Virus record (IMG/VR): IMGVR_UViG_3300046458_000134
Coordinates: 1 to 28,375 of that record
DNA length: 28,375 bases
From: a virus
Direction: 5' to 3' (one strand)
In this document: piece after piece, positions 22,022 through 28,375 of the stretch
Numbering within the stretch: position 1 is the first letter of the stretch
How the letters are laid out: every line of letters starts with the position of its first letter
Program-made: the position numbers and the translations under genes
Notes under the pieces: generated by a model
Told to the model about the DNA's origin: nothing
The model's input: only the letters and a program-made list of their open reading frames with translations
Database searches by the model: none

Positions 22022-22440
22022 TCAGGATTCAGGGCCACGCGCAAATCGGATATCCGATGCGATTCTGCTGTTTTGTGACTGAGCGCTTTTGGCCGATAGC
22101 TGACGCCGCGCCATTTCAATGCGCCGCTCGAGCGGTTCGAGGGTCATCGGCGGCTTCCTTGATTGGCGGATCAGCGACGACCCATGCCTGTTTCGACGCA
22201 CTCAAGGCGCTCAACGAGCCGGTCAAATCGGTGCTCCAGTGCTTCGATGTACTGGACAAGTTCCATATTAATGGGGCAGCCATGCTGCTCCGCTCGCTAC
22301 TCCAGGCGCGCTTGTGTCTCGGCGGCCCACTTGGCTTTGCACTCAGGCCTGCAACTCGTCGTGGTGAGCCTCAAAGCCATCAGTCTCTTCAAGATCCCAG
22401 CACGGATCTGCAAACCATCCGCGCTTGATCTAGGCTCTGT
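22022..22440 (-). pseudogene. Decayed small phage-like genes
   Basis: Reverse-strand pieces look like broken coding sequence. One piece reads ECKAKWAAETQARLE, TAG (22297-22299), RAEQHGCPIN, MELVQYIEALEHRFDRLVERL and stops at 22171; upstream the neighbouring frame gives FEAHHDELQA, so a frameshift is likely. A second small frame (22022-22147, 41 codons) begins MTLEPLERRIEMARRQL and is then overrun by the dispersed repeat at 22085-22105. Proteins of this charged helical type occur in phage late-control or early regions, but I cannot name them. The rest of 21748-22571 shows no gene. Confidence 0.4.
22085..22105 (+). repeat. Dispersed intergenic repeat, copy 1
   Basis: A 21-bp sequence centred on CTTTTGGCCGATAGCTGAC occurs identically at 25326-25346. 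Related versions lie at 5611-5633 (reverse), 6216-6239, 18199-18255 (paired, inverted) and 25693-25713. Confidence 0.6.
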
Positions 22441-22571
22441 GGTGCCGTTTGGACAGTGGCGATGCCTTCATCCTGGACCCGGGTGGTAGTAAGCCTAGGC
22501 CGGCTTTGCAGTCAGATGGACATGCCATGACCAATGGACCCCACGTCAGGCATTTCCATGGAGCAACAGAC

Positions 22572-24842
22572 ATGCCCAAGGCACCCAGCTCGTCCGCCAA
22601 AGCGCCACGAAAAACTGCAGCAACCAAAAGCAATGCTATCGCCACCCAGGCACTGAAGCCGGCGGTCCATCGCACCCCCATCGCCGGCCGGGTGTTTGAC
22701 GCCCGCCCCGATCGCCTTGATTTTCGCGACCTACCCTACACGCCCCCGCTACGTTCCCTGTCACCCTGCTGGCCATTGCAAACGGACCTGGCACGATACC
22801 TCAAGAGCTATGTGGCCGCAGGCCTGGTCCTCGATCAGGGCAGTGATGGCGCGTGTACCGGCTTTGGGCTGGCCTGCGTGATCAATTACCTGCTGTGGTT
22901 GCAGCATCTGTCCCTCGGTGACGGGCACGTCTTCACCCCGGTCAGCCCGCGCATGCTCTACGAACTGGCCCGGCGCTACGATGAGTGGCCGGGGGATGAC
23001 TACGAGGGCTCAAGCTGCCGGGGTGCGCTCAAAGGGTGGCACAAGCACGGCGTCTGCAGCGAAACTCTCTGGCCCTTTTCGCAGAAGGCCTTTGTCCGGC
23101 CGCTACCCGGATGGGACAGCGATGCTCCGTCCCGGCCACTGGGTGTCTACTACCGCATCGACCGCACCTCGGTGATCGACCTGCAGGCGGCAATTCTCAA
23201 CATTGGTGCCATCTATGTTTCGGCAAAGGTCCATGACGGTTGGGACACCCTGATGCGCAGCCGCGCAACCGCCGTACCGAAGAACCATGCCACCCTTTCG
23301 GTGATCCCCGCGGCGAAAAACCCAGGCTCCCTGGGCGGTCATGCCTTTGCACTGGTTGGCTACAACCAGCGCGGCTTTATCGTGCAGAACTCCTGGGGCA
23401 CCCGCTGGGGCAACGCGGGGTTTGCCATTCTGCCTTACGAGGAATGGGTGCTGTACGGCACCGATGCTTGGGCCTGTGCCTTGGGCGTACCACAACTGCT
23501 GCCGGCGGCGCAGCAGAAAGCCGGGGCTGTGGCCATGCGTACGCAGATTGCCTCGGCCTTTCGCCTGGGCTCGGGCCGTTCACTGACCAGCCTTGACCGC
23601 AGCGCACGGCAGCCGGCCAACCCGGTGGATGACCCCTGGCCCTTCGATCACCCCTTCCTGCAACCTCTGTACCAGCCCTTGACCACTCCCCGTGCCTACG
23701 AGCTGACCCTGGTTACCGGCAACGACGGCGAAATCGTCCCCACTGACTTCACCCACGACCCGCTGAACCGAGTCGGCCTGGTCCAGGAAACCGTGCACGA
23801 GCGGCCACTCGCCTGGCTTGCTACCCAGAACCCGAAGACGACACTACGCTTGGCGATCTATGCTCACGGCGGGCTGAACGCCGAGGATGAGTCGATCCAG
23901 CGCAACCGCGTGTTGGCGCCCTACTTCCTGGCCAACGGCATCTACCCGCTGTTCCTGACCTGGAAAACCGGCCCCGGCGAAACCTTGGCGAACATGACCG
24001 CTGACTGGTTCCATTCGTTGTTCGGTGACCGCGATGCCCTTGCCACCGGATTCTTCGAGGATCTCAAAGATGCCAAGGACCGCATGGTCGAGGCATTGGG
24101 CAATGTGCTGGGCACCGGCATCTGGTCGCAAATGCGCAACAATGCTCGTGACAGCAGCAAGCCGGGGCACGGCATTGACATGCTGGCCGAGGCGCTGCGC
24201 GACTTGTCCAACGCCCTGCAGCAACAAGGCGCGACACTTGAACTGCACCTGATCGGGCACTCCGCCGGTTCAATTCTCCTGGGCCACCTGCTTGACCGGC
24301 TCGGCCCTGCGGGTGGCAGTGTGGTAAAGGTGCGCAGCTGCGAGCTGTTCGCCGCAGCCTGCTCGTCGCGCTTTGCCCTGGACCACTACCTCAAGGCCCA
24401 CGCCAATGGCGTATTGCCGCTGGATCAACTGTGGCTGGATGTGCTGCGCGATGAAGACGAGAAAGCCGATGGCCTGCCCACGCCAGGCTTTGCCGCCTAT
24501 GGCAAATCACTGCTGTACCTGGTATCGCGCGCCCTGGAGGATGTGCGCAAGCAACCCTTGCTGGGCATGGCCCGCGCCCTGGACAAGAAGTTTGCCACCG
24601 ACCAGGACCAATGGGATGCCGGTACCCTGGCCGACGTGCAGCAATGGCTGGCGAACTGGCCGAGCAAACCGGATCGCTTGCGGGTCTGGCCAACACCCTG
24701 GGTCCGGCACACCCGTGATGGCCAGCAGATCCAGGCGACCCATGGTTCCTTCGATAACAATATCGAGGTAATGACCTTCGTGCTCCGGCGCATACTCGCC
24801 GGCAAGAAACTTGTAGGCGATCTGGAGTGGCTTGACTACTGA
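22572..24842 (+). CDS. Papain-like C1 peptidase fused to alpha/beta hydrolase
   Basis: A 756-aa protein read from the ATG at 22572 (GGAG 8 bp upstream; the frame is open earlier, with an alternative ATG at 22527). A low-complexity Ala/Lys/Ser segment covers residues 1-35. Residues about 40-310 form a C1A papain-like domain with the oxyanion Gln89 and nucleophile Cys95 in DQGSDGACTGFGLA, His257 in GGHAFALVGY and Asn273 in VQNSWGTRWGNAGF. A linker follows. Residues about 425-690 resemble an alpha/beta hydrolase: an HGG oxyanion motif (432-434) and GHSAG (562-566) as nucleophile elbow with Ser564. There is no signal peptide or transmembrane helix. The gene stands alone with a hairpin after it. 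It might be a toxin or secreted effector, a stress or defence protease, or a self-processing enzyme; none is proven. Its GC content is high, like the host, unlike the defence-type genes to its left. Confidence 0.85.
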   Translation: MPKAPSSSAKAPRKTAATKSNAIATQALKPAVHRTPIAGRVFDARPDRLDFRDLPYTPPLRSLSPCWPLQTDLARYLKSYVAAGLVLDQGSDGACTGFGLACVINYLLWLQHLSLGDGHVFTPVSPRMLYELARRYDEWPGDDYEGSSCRGALKGWHKHGVCSETLWPFSQKAFVRPLPGWDSDAPSRPLGVYYRIDRTSVIDLQAAILNIGAIYVSAKVHDGWDTLMRSRATAVPKNHATLSVIPAAKNPGSLGGHAFALVGYNQRGFIVQNSWGTRWGNAGFAILPYEEWVLYGTDAWACALGVPQLLPAAQQKAGAVAMRTQIASAFRLGSGRSLTSLDRSARQPANPVDDPWPFDHPFLQPLYQPLTTPRAYELTLVTGNDGEIVPTDFTHDPLNRVGLVQETVHERPLAWLATQNPKTTLRLAIYAHGGLNAEDESIQRNRVLAPYFLANGIYPLFLTWKTGPGETLANMTADWFHSLFGDRDALATGFFEDLKDAKDRMVEALGNVLGTGIWSQMRNNARDSSKPGHGIDMLAEALRDLSNALQQQGATLELHLIGHSAGSILLGHLLDRLGPAGGSVVKVRSCELFAAACSSRFALDHYLKAHANGVLPLDQLWLDVLRDEDEKADGLPTPGFAAYGKSLLYLVSRALEDVRKQPLLGMARALDKKFATDQDQWDAGTLADVQQWLANWPSKPDRLRVWPTPWVRHTRDGQQIQATHGSFDNNIEVMTFVLRRILAGKKLVGDLEWLDY

Positions 24843-24868
24843 ACCACTCTACACCCGGTGAAAGATGC

Positions 24869-24893
24869 AAGCCCGCCGTGAGCTGGCGGGCTT
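24869..24893 (+). terminator. GC-rich hairpin after peptidase-hydrolase gene
   Basis: AAGCCCGCC (24869-24877) pairs with GGCGGGCTT (24885-24893) with a 7-nt loop, 26 bp after the stop. The T run after it is short and broken (CTTGTCCCT), so termination may be partial. Confidence 0.6.
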
Positions 24894-24897
24894 GTCC

Positions 24898-25012
24898 CTA
24901 TAGGTCTGGATGACCTTTGCCTGCCTGGAGTATTCCGCGCTCGACGATAAAGTCGATCAGCGCCTGCAATCCTTGCCCGGTCTTTAGATTGGTAAAGCCC
25001 CACGGCCGCTGT
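24898..25012 (-). pseudogene. C-terminal fragment of a UreG-like GTPase gene
   Basis: The reverse strand reads [31 protein letters not shown], then HPDL and a stop at 24898-24900. This matches the conserved end of UreG, the urease-accessory GTPase (pattern P-F-x-F-[ST]-N-x-K-T-G-x-G-L-x-x-[IV]-x-F-I-x-x-x-G-[ML]-L). Only about 37 codons remain; the P-loop and metal motifs are missing. It abuts the DapF fragment, so a deletion joined parts of two genes. Confidence 0.6.
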
Positions 25013-25019
25013 GGACGAA

Positions 25020-25178
25020 TGTACTAGCACCACCGCGAGCTGATTGAAGCCGACTCCTCGGTTCCGATCTCCCATTCGCCGAGCCACATTGCTGGTGATG
25101 GGATTGGGTAAGTTTCGCGAGTCCACGATAACGAAATCATCGCCATTGGCGTGCAATTTTATGAAAGCTCAGCCGCAT
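25020..25178 (-). pseudogene. N-terminal fragment of a DapF-like gene, frameshifted
   Basis: From the ATG at 25178 the reverse strand gives MRLSF, then one extra base shifts the frame into IKLHANGDDFVIVDSRN, ARRMGDRNRGVGFNQLAVVL. This is the N-terminus of diaminopimelate epimerase (pattern F-x-K-x-H-G-x-G-N-D-F-x-x-x-D, then R-x-x-G-[IV]-G-x-D-Q), here in a divergent paralogue with HANGDD. The catalytic cysteines lie beyond the break and are lost. It is not the functional dapF of the cell. Confidence 0.65.
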
Positions 25179-25325
25179 AAACAGACCTGGTAGCGAGAAA
25201 TGTATCGAATGAGGTTCCAAGCGAACTATCCCTATTCGCATGACTTTTGCAAGTTGTGCGAAAACTCATTGGGCGATCGTGTTAGACAGACTGGGCACAT
25301 CGTTATGTCTGATTCATCACCGGCT

Positions 25326-25346
25326 GCTTTTGGCCGATAGCTGACG
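25326..25346 (+). repeat. Dispersed intergenic repeat, copy 2
   Basis: Identical over 21 bp to 22085-22105 (core TTTTGGCCGATAGCTGAC). The stretch 25179-25457 around it shows no gene that I can support. Confidence 0.6.
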
Positions 25347-25457
25347 GTGACGACAGGCGACTACTGGCTTTCAACGGCCGTACCGAGTGACGTTTGCGCA
25401 CAATCAAAGCGGAATACTTTGGGCCATAACCCACTGAAAATACTTGCTTTAGTCATA

Positions 25458-25515
25458 GTCTTGAAAACCGTCGACTGTAACAGGTCCATGAGTTCGAATC
25501 CCATCGCCTCCGCCA
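25458..25515 (+). pseudogene. 3' part of tRNA-Ser(UGA), att-type remnant
   Basis: The sequence runs from the anticodon arm (GTCTTGAAAACC, anticodon TGA) through the long variable arm (GTCGACTGTAACAGG) and the T arm (AGTTCGAATCC) to the acceptor strand CGCCTCCG and CCA at 25513-25515. The 5' acceptor strand and D arm are replaced by unrelated DNA before 25458. Compared with the usual gene, two T-stem positions look changed (GTCCATGAG / CCCAT), leaving one mismatch. It is a partial copy of the kind left by island integration at a tRNA 3' end. Confidence 0.75.
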
Positions 25516-25520
25516 TATTT

Positions 25521-25560
25521 GATACGAAAAAGCCCTGATTATTCAGGGCTTTTTCGTATC
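25521..25560 (+). terminator. Perfect 18-bp stem terminator after tRNA-Ser fragment
   Basis: GATACGAAAAAGCCCTGA (25521-25538) pairs perfectly with TCAGGGCTTTTTCGTATC (25543-25560) around a TTAT loop. It has T5 in the right arm and A5 in the left arm, so it could work on both strands. It is the natural tRNA-Ser terminator carried along with the fragment. Confidence 0.85.
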
Positions 25561-25748
25561 TGGCATTCAGGAAATCAGCTCCGCTCTCTATGGATCGTTT
25601 CCGCATCTTTTCGGCTATTTCCGCAACCCTTCCCTTCCGACATCACTGGTTCGACCTTGACACATCTGAAAATGTGGACGTTTTCAATGGACAGCTTTTG
25701 GCCAGAAACTGCCGGCCTCGTTGAATGTGTTACGTCGGTATTCGGTAT

Positions 25749-25875
25749 TTATCGCAATCCCTTCGACTCGAACAATTCGATTAGCCAATCGACGAAGACC
25801 CGTACGCGTGCGCTGAGGTGACGGTTTGGGGAATAGACGATGTAAATGGGTTGGGCCTGACGAGGTCTGATTCGG
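25749..25875 (-). pseudogene. C-terminal fragment of a LysR-family regulator
   Basis: The reverse strand reads QPIYIVYSPNRHLSARVRVF, then VDWLIELFES and KGLR, stop at 25749-25751. This is the typical end of a LysR-type regulator (P-x-x-x-V-[YF]-P-x-x-R-x-x-[SP]-x-[KR]-[VL]-[RK]-x-F-[IV]-D-[WF]-[LI]). About 40 codons remain and the rest is deleted. Such a regulator is often divergent from an oxidoreductase gene, here also a fragment directly adjoining it. Confidence 0.7.
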
Positions 25876-25893
25876 CTACGAGCCATTGATCGA

Positions 25894-26611
25894 CAACCCG
25901 CGGGCTATTTCTTCGCCCACGGTGCCTACGCGCGCACCCGTGTAATCGAGGCAGGAGCCTTGATCAAACTGCCTGACGACATCTCCAGTGAAGAGGCTGC
26001 GGGCCTGCTGGCGAAGGGGCTGGCCGCCTGGGCATTGCTCAAACGTGTCCACCCGGTCAGCCCCGGCGAAACGGTGGTGGTGCAGGGAGCTTCGGGTGGA
26101 GTCGGCTCAAGTGGCCAGGTGGGCGAAATCCATCGGCGCCAGGGTCATTGCGACGGTCGGCTCGGCAAGCAAGATCAGTACTGTCAAAAGGTGGGGACTG
26201 GACCATGTGCTGCATATCGCCGAGCCCCGATTGGCCGAGCCGATTTGCGCACTAACCGCGGGTGTCGGCGCAGATGTGGTGTACGACCTCGTGGGGCGAC
26301 AGACGCTCGATTCCTCCATCGAGGCGCTGCGCGCGGGCGGTGTTCTGGTCCATGCCGGCAACGCATCCGGAGCGGTGACAGCCGATACACAGCGGTTGGC
26401 CGCGCGCAGCATCCGCTATCAGCAACCGGCTACCCCGCAGTACGTCACCCCACAGAACCAGGATGTCGCGGCATCCGAGTTGTTCGAGCGCTACGGGGAA
26501 GGTGCATTGGGGCCGCTGACGCTCACACGTTATCGGTTGGAGGAGGCGGCTGAGGCCCATCACGCGATTATCCAGCGCAAGCACAGCGGCTCGATCCTGC
26601 TGATGCTCTGA
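25894..26611 (+). pseudogene. Truncated, frameshifted quinone oxidoreductase gene
   Basis: The fragment starts mid-gene with GYFFAHGAYARTRVIEAGALIKLP, then DDISSEEAAGLLAKGLAAW and the nucleotide-binding GETVVVQGASGGVGS. The frame shifts at about 26100-26112 and continues AQVARWAKSIGARVIATVGS...GVGADVVYDLVG...ALRAGGVLVHAGNASG and ends HSGSILLML. This is the zeta-crystallin/QorA branch of the medium-chain dehydrogenase family (NADPH:quinone reductase). The first about 95 residues are missing and the cofactor loop is disrupted, so no active enzyme can be made. Its 5' edge joins the LysR fragment near 25880, a deletion junction. Confidence 0.85.
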
Positions 26612-26629
26612 CCGTGCGGCATGAGAGCC

Positions 26630-26896
26630 TCAGGGCCGGCACAAACCGTACTTGGTAGCATGGCGCCCGGACAATTGGAACAGATGGACGCGCTGCTGCC
26701 TGCGGCAAACCCGCTGCGCTTGAGCAGCAATGGCAAAGCAGAGGCATTTGCCCCCTGATCTGCCGCCAGGCGCCCTTGGTAGTCGTTCCATCGACCATCT
26801 GATCCCGCACCAGCTCGCAACAACGGCGCCGATCAGTCCTGCGATCAGTAATTCCAGCCTGTCGAACTTGTCGAGCAGGCGCGGCAATAACTCCAT
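26630..26896 (-). CDS. Possible small membrane protein
   Basis: An 88-codon frame whose ATG (26896) has GGAG 8 bp upstream. It starts MELLPRLLDKFDRLELLIAG, leading into a single hydrophobic helix (LIGAVVASWCGI) reminiscent of small phage holin-like proteins. The rest is Arg/Cys/Gly-rich and does not look like a folded domain, so the gene may be frameshifted after about residue 33; the neighbouring frame (DQMVDGTTTKGAWRQIRGQ) looks more natural there. Uncertain. Confidence 0.3.
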   Translation of the reverse strand: MELLPRLLDKFDRLELLIAGLIGAVVASWCGIRWSMERLPRAPGGRSGGKCLCFAIAAQAQRVCRRQQRVHLFQLSGRHATKYGLCRP

Positions 26897-27074
26897 GCGC
26901 TCGACTCCGTTTGCATGATGGAAACTAAAACCTCTACAAACGAATAGTTCACGTATAGATAAAATCACATTAAATGTGAGCAAAATCATCAATTTAGGAA
27001 TTGTCAGACGATTCATTGAATTTTCTCTAACAGCAAAAATCACTATCTCATGAGCCAAAAAGGAGCGGTAACCC

Positions 27075-27344
27075 GTGAGTTCGGTAGATATTTTTGTGAT
27101 TGAGTACAAGCTCCATGGAAGACCGAAGTCTTTTGTCATCCGCACCAAACTGATGAACAACGCAGAGGCTTGGCAGTGGGCGAGCTGCGACGCGGGTATT
27201 GCTCCGATACCCAAACCCGGACGCCCTCCTCTCAAGCGGTTCACAAAACCCATGGCAGAACGATTTGGAATCGCCGACGTAAAGTGGCGGGCCACTACTG
27301 CCGTCACCTGGGAGGACATCGGAGCGACGCAAATGGAGAAATAG
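27075..27344 (+). CDS. Hypothetical 89-aa Pseudomonas protein
   Basis: GTG start with AGGAG 9 bp upstream. The protein begins MSSVDIFVIEYKLHGRPKSF, continues with MNNAEAWQWASCDAGIAPIP and ends in a TKPMAERFGI...VKWR region. It matches my memory of a small conserved Pseudomonas family (DUF6555-like, not verified). There is no membrane or catalytic motif. An AT-rich leader of about 170 bp upstream probably holds the promoter. The next gene follows after 60 bp in the same direction. Confidence 0.75.
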   Translation: MSSVDIFVIEYKLHGRPKSFVIRTKLMNNAEAWQWASCDAGIAPIPKPGRPPLKRFTKPMAERFGIADVKWRATTAVTWEDIGATQMEK

Positions 27345-27404
27345 TGAATCGCAGGAAGCGCTCTACATGTCGATAGAGCGCAGCTCAAACGAATGGGAGG
27401 ACAC

Positions 27405-27641
27405 ATGAGATCCAGATTCATAACCACATCCGATTGGTACGCAGCGACCGGGCGCAGTAATGAACTGTTTCAAGAGGCTGATCGACTCAATGCCATCGCC
27501 TACGAACTGCTAACCCATGCGGCCGACTCCCCCGAGGCAATGGAACGCTACAAAGACGCCAGAGATGCCGCGGATGCCAAAACGCTGGAAGGCAAAAAAG
27601 CTTGGGACGAAGCGAGAGGGAGACTTAACAGGCGTCAGTAA
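27405..27641 (+). CDS. Small helical hypothetical protein, 78 aa
   Basis: The start at 27405 is set by GGGAGG 5 bp upstream; an ATG at 27393 lies before this site and is unlikely. The protein is helical and charged (TSDWYAATGRSNELFQEADRL, YKDARDAADAKTLEGKKAWDEARGRL). No function is recognised. It is co-directional with the preceding gene and may share its transcript. A hairpin follows after 4 bp. Confidence 0.7.
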   Translation: MRSRFITTSDWYAATGRSNELFQEADRLNAIAYELLTHAADSPEAMERYKDARDAADAKTLEGKKAWDEARGRLNRRQ

Positions 27642-27645
27642 AAAA

Positions 27646-27662
27646 GCCCGCGCTGGGCGGGC
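27646..27662 (-). terminator. Rho-independent terminator for the leftward gene
   Basis: GCCCGC (27646-27651) pairs with GCGGGC (27657-27662) with a 5-nt loop. Read on the reverse strand it is followed by six T (AAAAAA at 27640-27645), so it terminates the gene that ends at 27681. It may also slow rightward transcripts. Confidence 0.75.
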
Positions 27663-27680
27663 AAAAGGAAATCCACTCGT

Positions 27681-27989
27681 TCAGGCCCCAGATTCAGGGT
27701 CGCTGGCGGGTATGCCGCGAGGCTCCTTCACGTCGCCGTCCTGGAAATCTGTTGTGCCAGTCGTCACAGACACCGGGGCACTTGCGCCACTCCCCGCTTC
27801 CGGGTGTTCTGCAGATACAGCGTTTGTCGCGGCTACGTCTGTCATATCTTCATCAACGGGTGCTTCGTCATCCGGCGGTAGCGGTACCGCCGAATCTTCA
27901 GGCCGAGGATCATGACCTGTTTCATTGTCAGTCGAGCGGGTCACTGCCTGTTGCGATTGATTGCCTGGTGCATTCTCGTCGATTTCCAT
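27681..27989 (-). CDS. Acidic low-complexity hypothetical protein, 102 aa
   Basis: The ATG at 27989 is preferred, with GGAGAGG 4 bp upstream; the frame is open 25 codons further without a site. The protein is disordered and very acidic, rich in Asp, Glu, Pro, Ala and Thr (MEIDENAPGN, DPRPEDSAVPLPPDDEAPVDED, HPEAGSGASAPVSV). There are no cysteines or membrane segments. This type of small acidic protein is common in Pseudomonas; no function is known to me. It is convergent with the 27405 gene across the terminator. Confidence 0.7.
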   Translation of the reverse strand: MEIDENAPGNQSQQAVTRSTDNETGHDPRPEDSAVPLPPDDEAPVDEDMTDVAATNAVSAEHPEAGSGASAPVSVTTGTTDFQDGDVKEPRGIPASDPESGA

Positions 27990-28240
27990 AATGCCTCTCC
28001 GATCGGTGCACGGGAGTCCGTGCTTAAACGTGTGAGGAGTCAGGTCGCGACAAGTGCCGGTCATTGGACGAATGGCTGATCCGAGCGGCTTTATGCAAAA
28101 GGTCCTGATAGGAACGCTCGTCTTTCCGAGCTGTCGCCTGAGACCTTCTCAACCTCAACAACCTAATAGAAAAATTGAATTAGCAGCCTGATCACCCGGT
28201 CAAGAAAGATGAACGCAGTAAATCTGACGAGGTAACAGCA

Positions 28241-28375
28241 ATGACTATCCAAGCAGAGACACTGGTACAACTGACCGAAGCGCTGCAGGAGCGTGGAATG
28301 ACGCTGGTTTCAGATGTTCACTTCACGCGGGCGCCGTACCGCTACAACCATCGCTGGATCTGCATCGTCGAGTGA
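28241..28375 (+). CDS. Short hypothetical protein, 44 aa
   Basis: A complete short frame ending exactly at the window end (TGA 28373-28375). It begins MTIQAETLVQLTEALQERG and ends HRWICIVE. GAGG lies 8 bp upstream of the ATG. The amphipathic start followed by a Trp/Tyr-rich strand looks like a real small protein, but the function is unknown. The preceding stretch 27990-28240 shows no other gene. Confidence 0.55.
   Translation: MTIQAETLVQLTEALQERGMTLVSDVHFTRAPYRYNHRWICIVE

Noticed and set aside
22449-22571. Longer N-terminus for the peptidase-hydrolase
   Set aside because: The upstream part starts with TTG and lacks a site; the ATG at 22572 has GGAG at good spacing.
25361-25606. Reverse-strand 81-codon open frame
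   Set aside because: It runs antisense through the tRNA-Ser fragment and its terminator hairpin, so it is a shadow.
26621-26758. Rightward 45-codon frame after the oxidoreductase relic
   Set aside because: No clear ribosome binding site and no motif; possibly read-through of relic sequence.

Overview
The window looks like a Pseudomonas chromosome of the fluorescens/putida type. This rests on remembered resemblance of many small proteins, the Rz/Rz1 and SleB-like lysis genes, the tRNA-Leu and tRNA-Ser termini and the intergenic repeat style; no database search was run. It is a patchwork of accessory DNA at tRNA 3' ends, with several layers of decay.

Layout. (1) 1-4110: a small zinc-ribbon-like gene with a strong terminator, then a two-gene cell-surface polysaccharide block (acyltransferase 3 family membrane protein and a GT4-type glycosyltransferase). 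(2) 4165-4695: remains of a purine/cytosine permease gene and of a phage integrase 3' end. (3) 4779-17761: a defective prophage or island bounded by two direct copies of the tRNA-Leu(UAA) 3' end. It keeps a lysis cassette (SleB-like endolysin, Rz, nested Rz1), a tail-fibre-assembly stub, early genes including a C5 cytosine methyltransferase, a DpdA/TGT-like gene, a DUF4224 excisionase-like gene and a tyrosine integrase beside the right att copy. No terminase, portal, capsid or tail-tube gene is present, so it cannot make virions alone. Several reverse-oriented, visibly AT-richer cargo genes interrupt the rightward early genes, among them a TIR-domain protein and a putAbiC-like membrane protein. 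Two early genes carry single in-frame amber codons. One gene has a LexA-type box at its promoter.

(4) 17762-24900: a second accessory block with a two-TM coiled-coil protein, an unrecognised 271-aa protein preceded by a G9 tract, a reverse-strand fusion of an AbiJ-N-terminal-like domain to a PD-(D/E)xK-like nuclease whose last residues copy the acidic tip of single-stranded-DNA-binding protein, and a fusion of a papain-like peptidase with an alpha/beta hydrolase. (5) 24898-26611: a gene graveyard with UreG 3' end, DapF 5' end, the 3' part of tRNA-Ser(UGA) with its terminator, LysR 3' end and a frameshifted quinone oxidoreductase. (6) 26630-28375: small Pseudomonas-type hypothetical genes.

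Best candidates for something new: the AbiJ-like nuclease with an SSB-type C-terminal tip, the 18345/19824 gene pair next to it, the peptidase-hydrolase fusion, and the prophage cargo combining TIR, putAbiC-like and TGT-like genes. All functional statements for these are inference from motifs.
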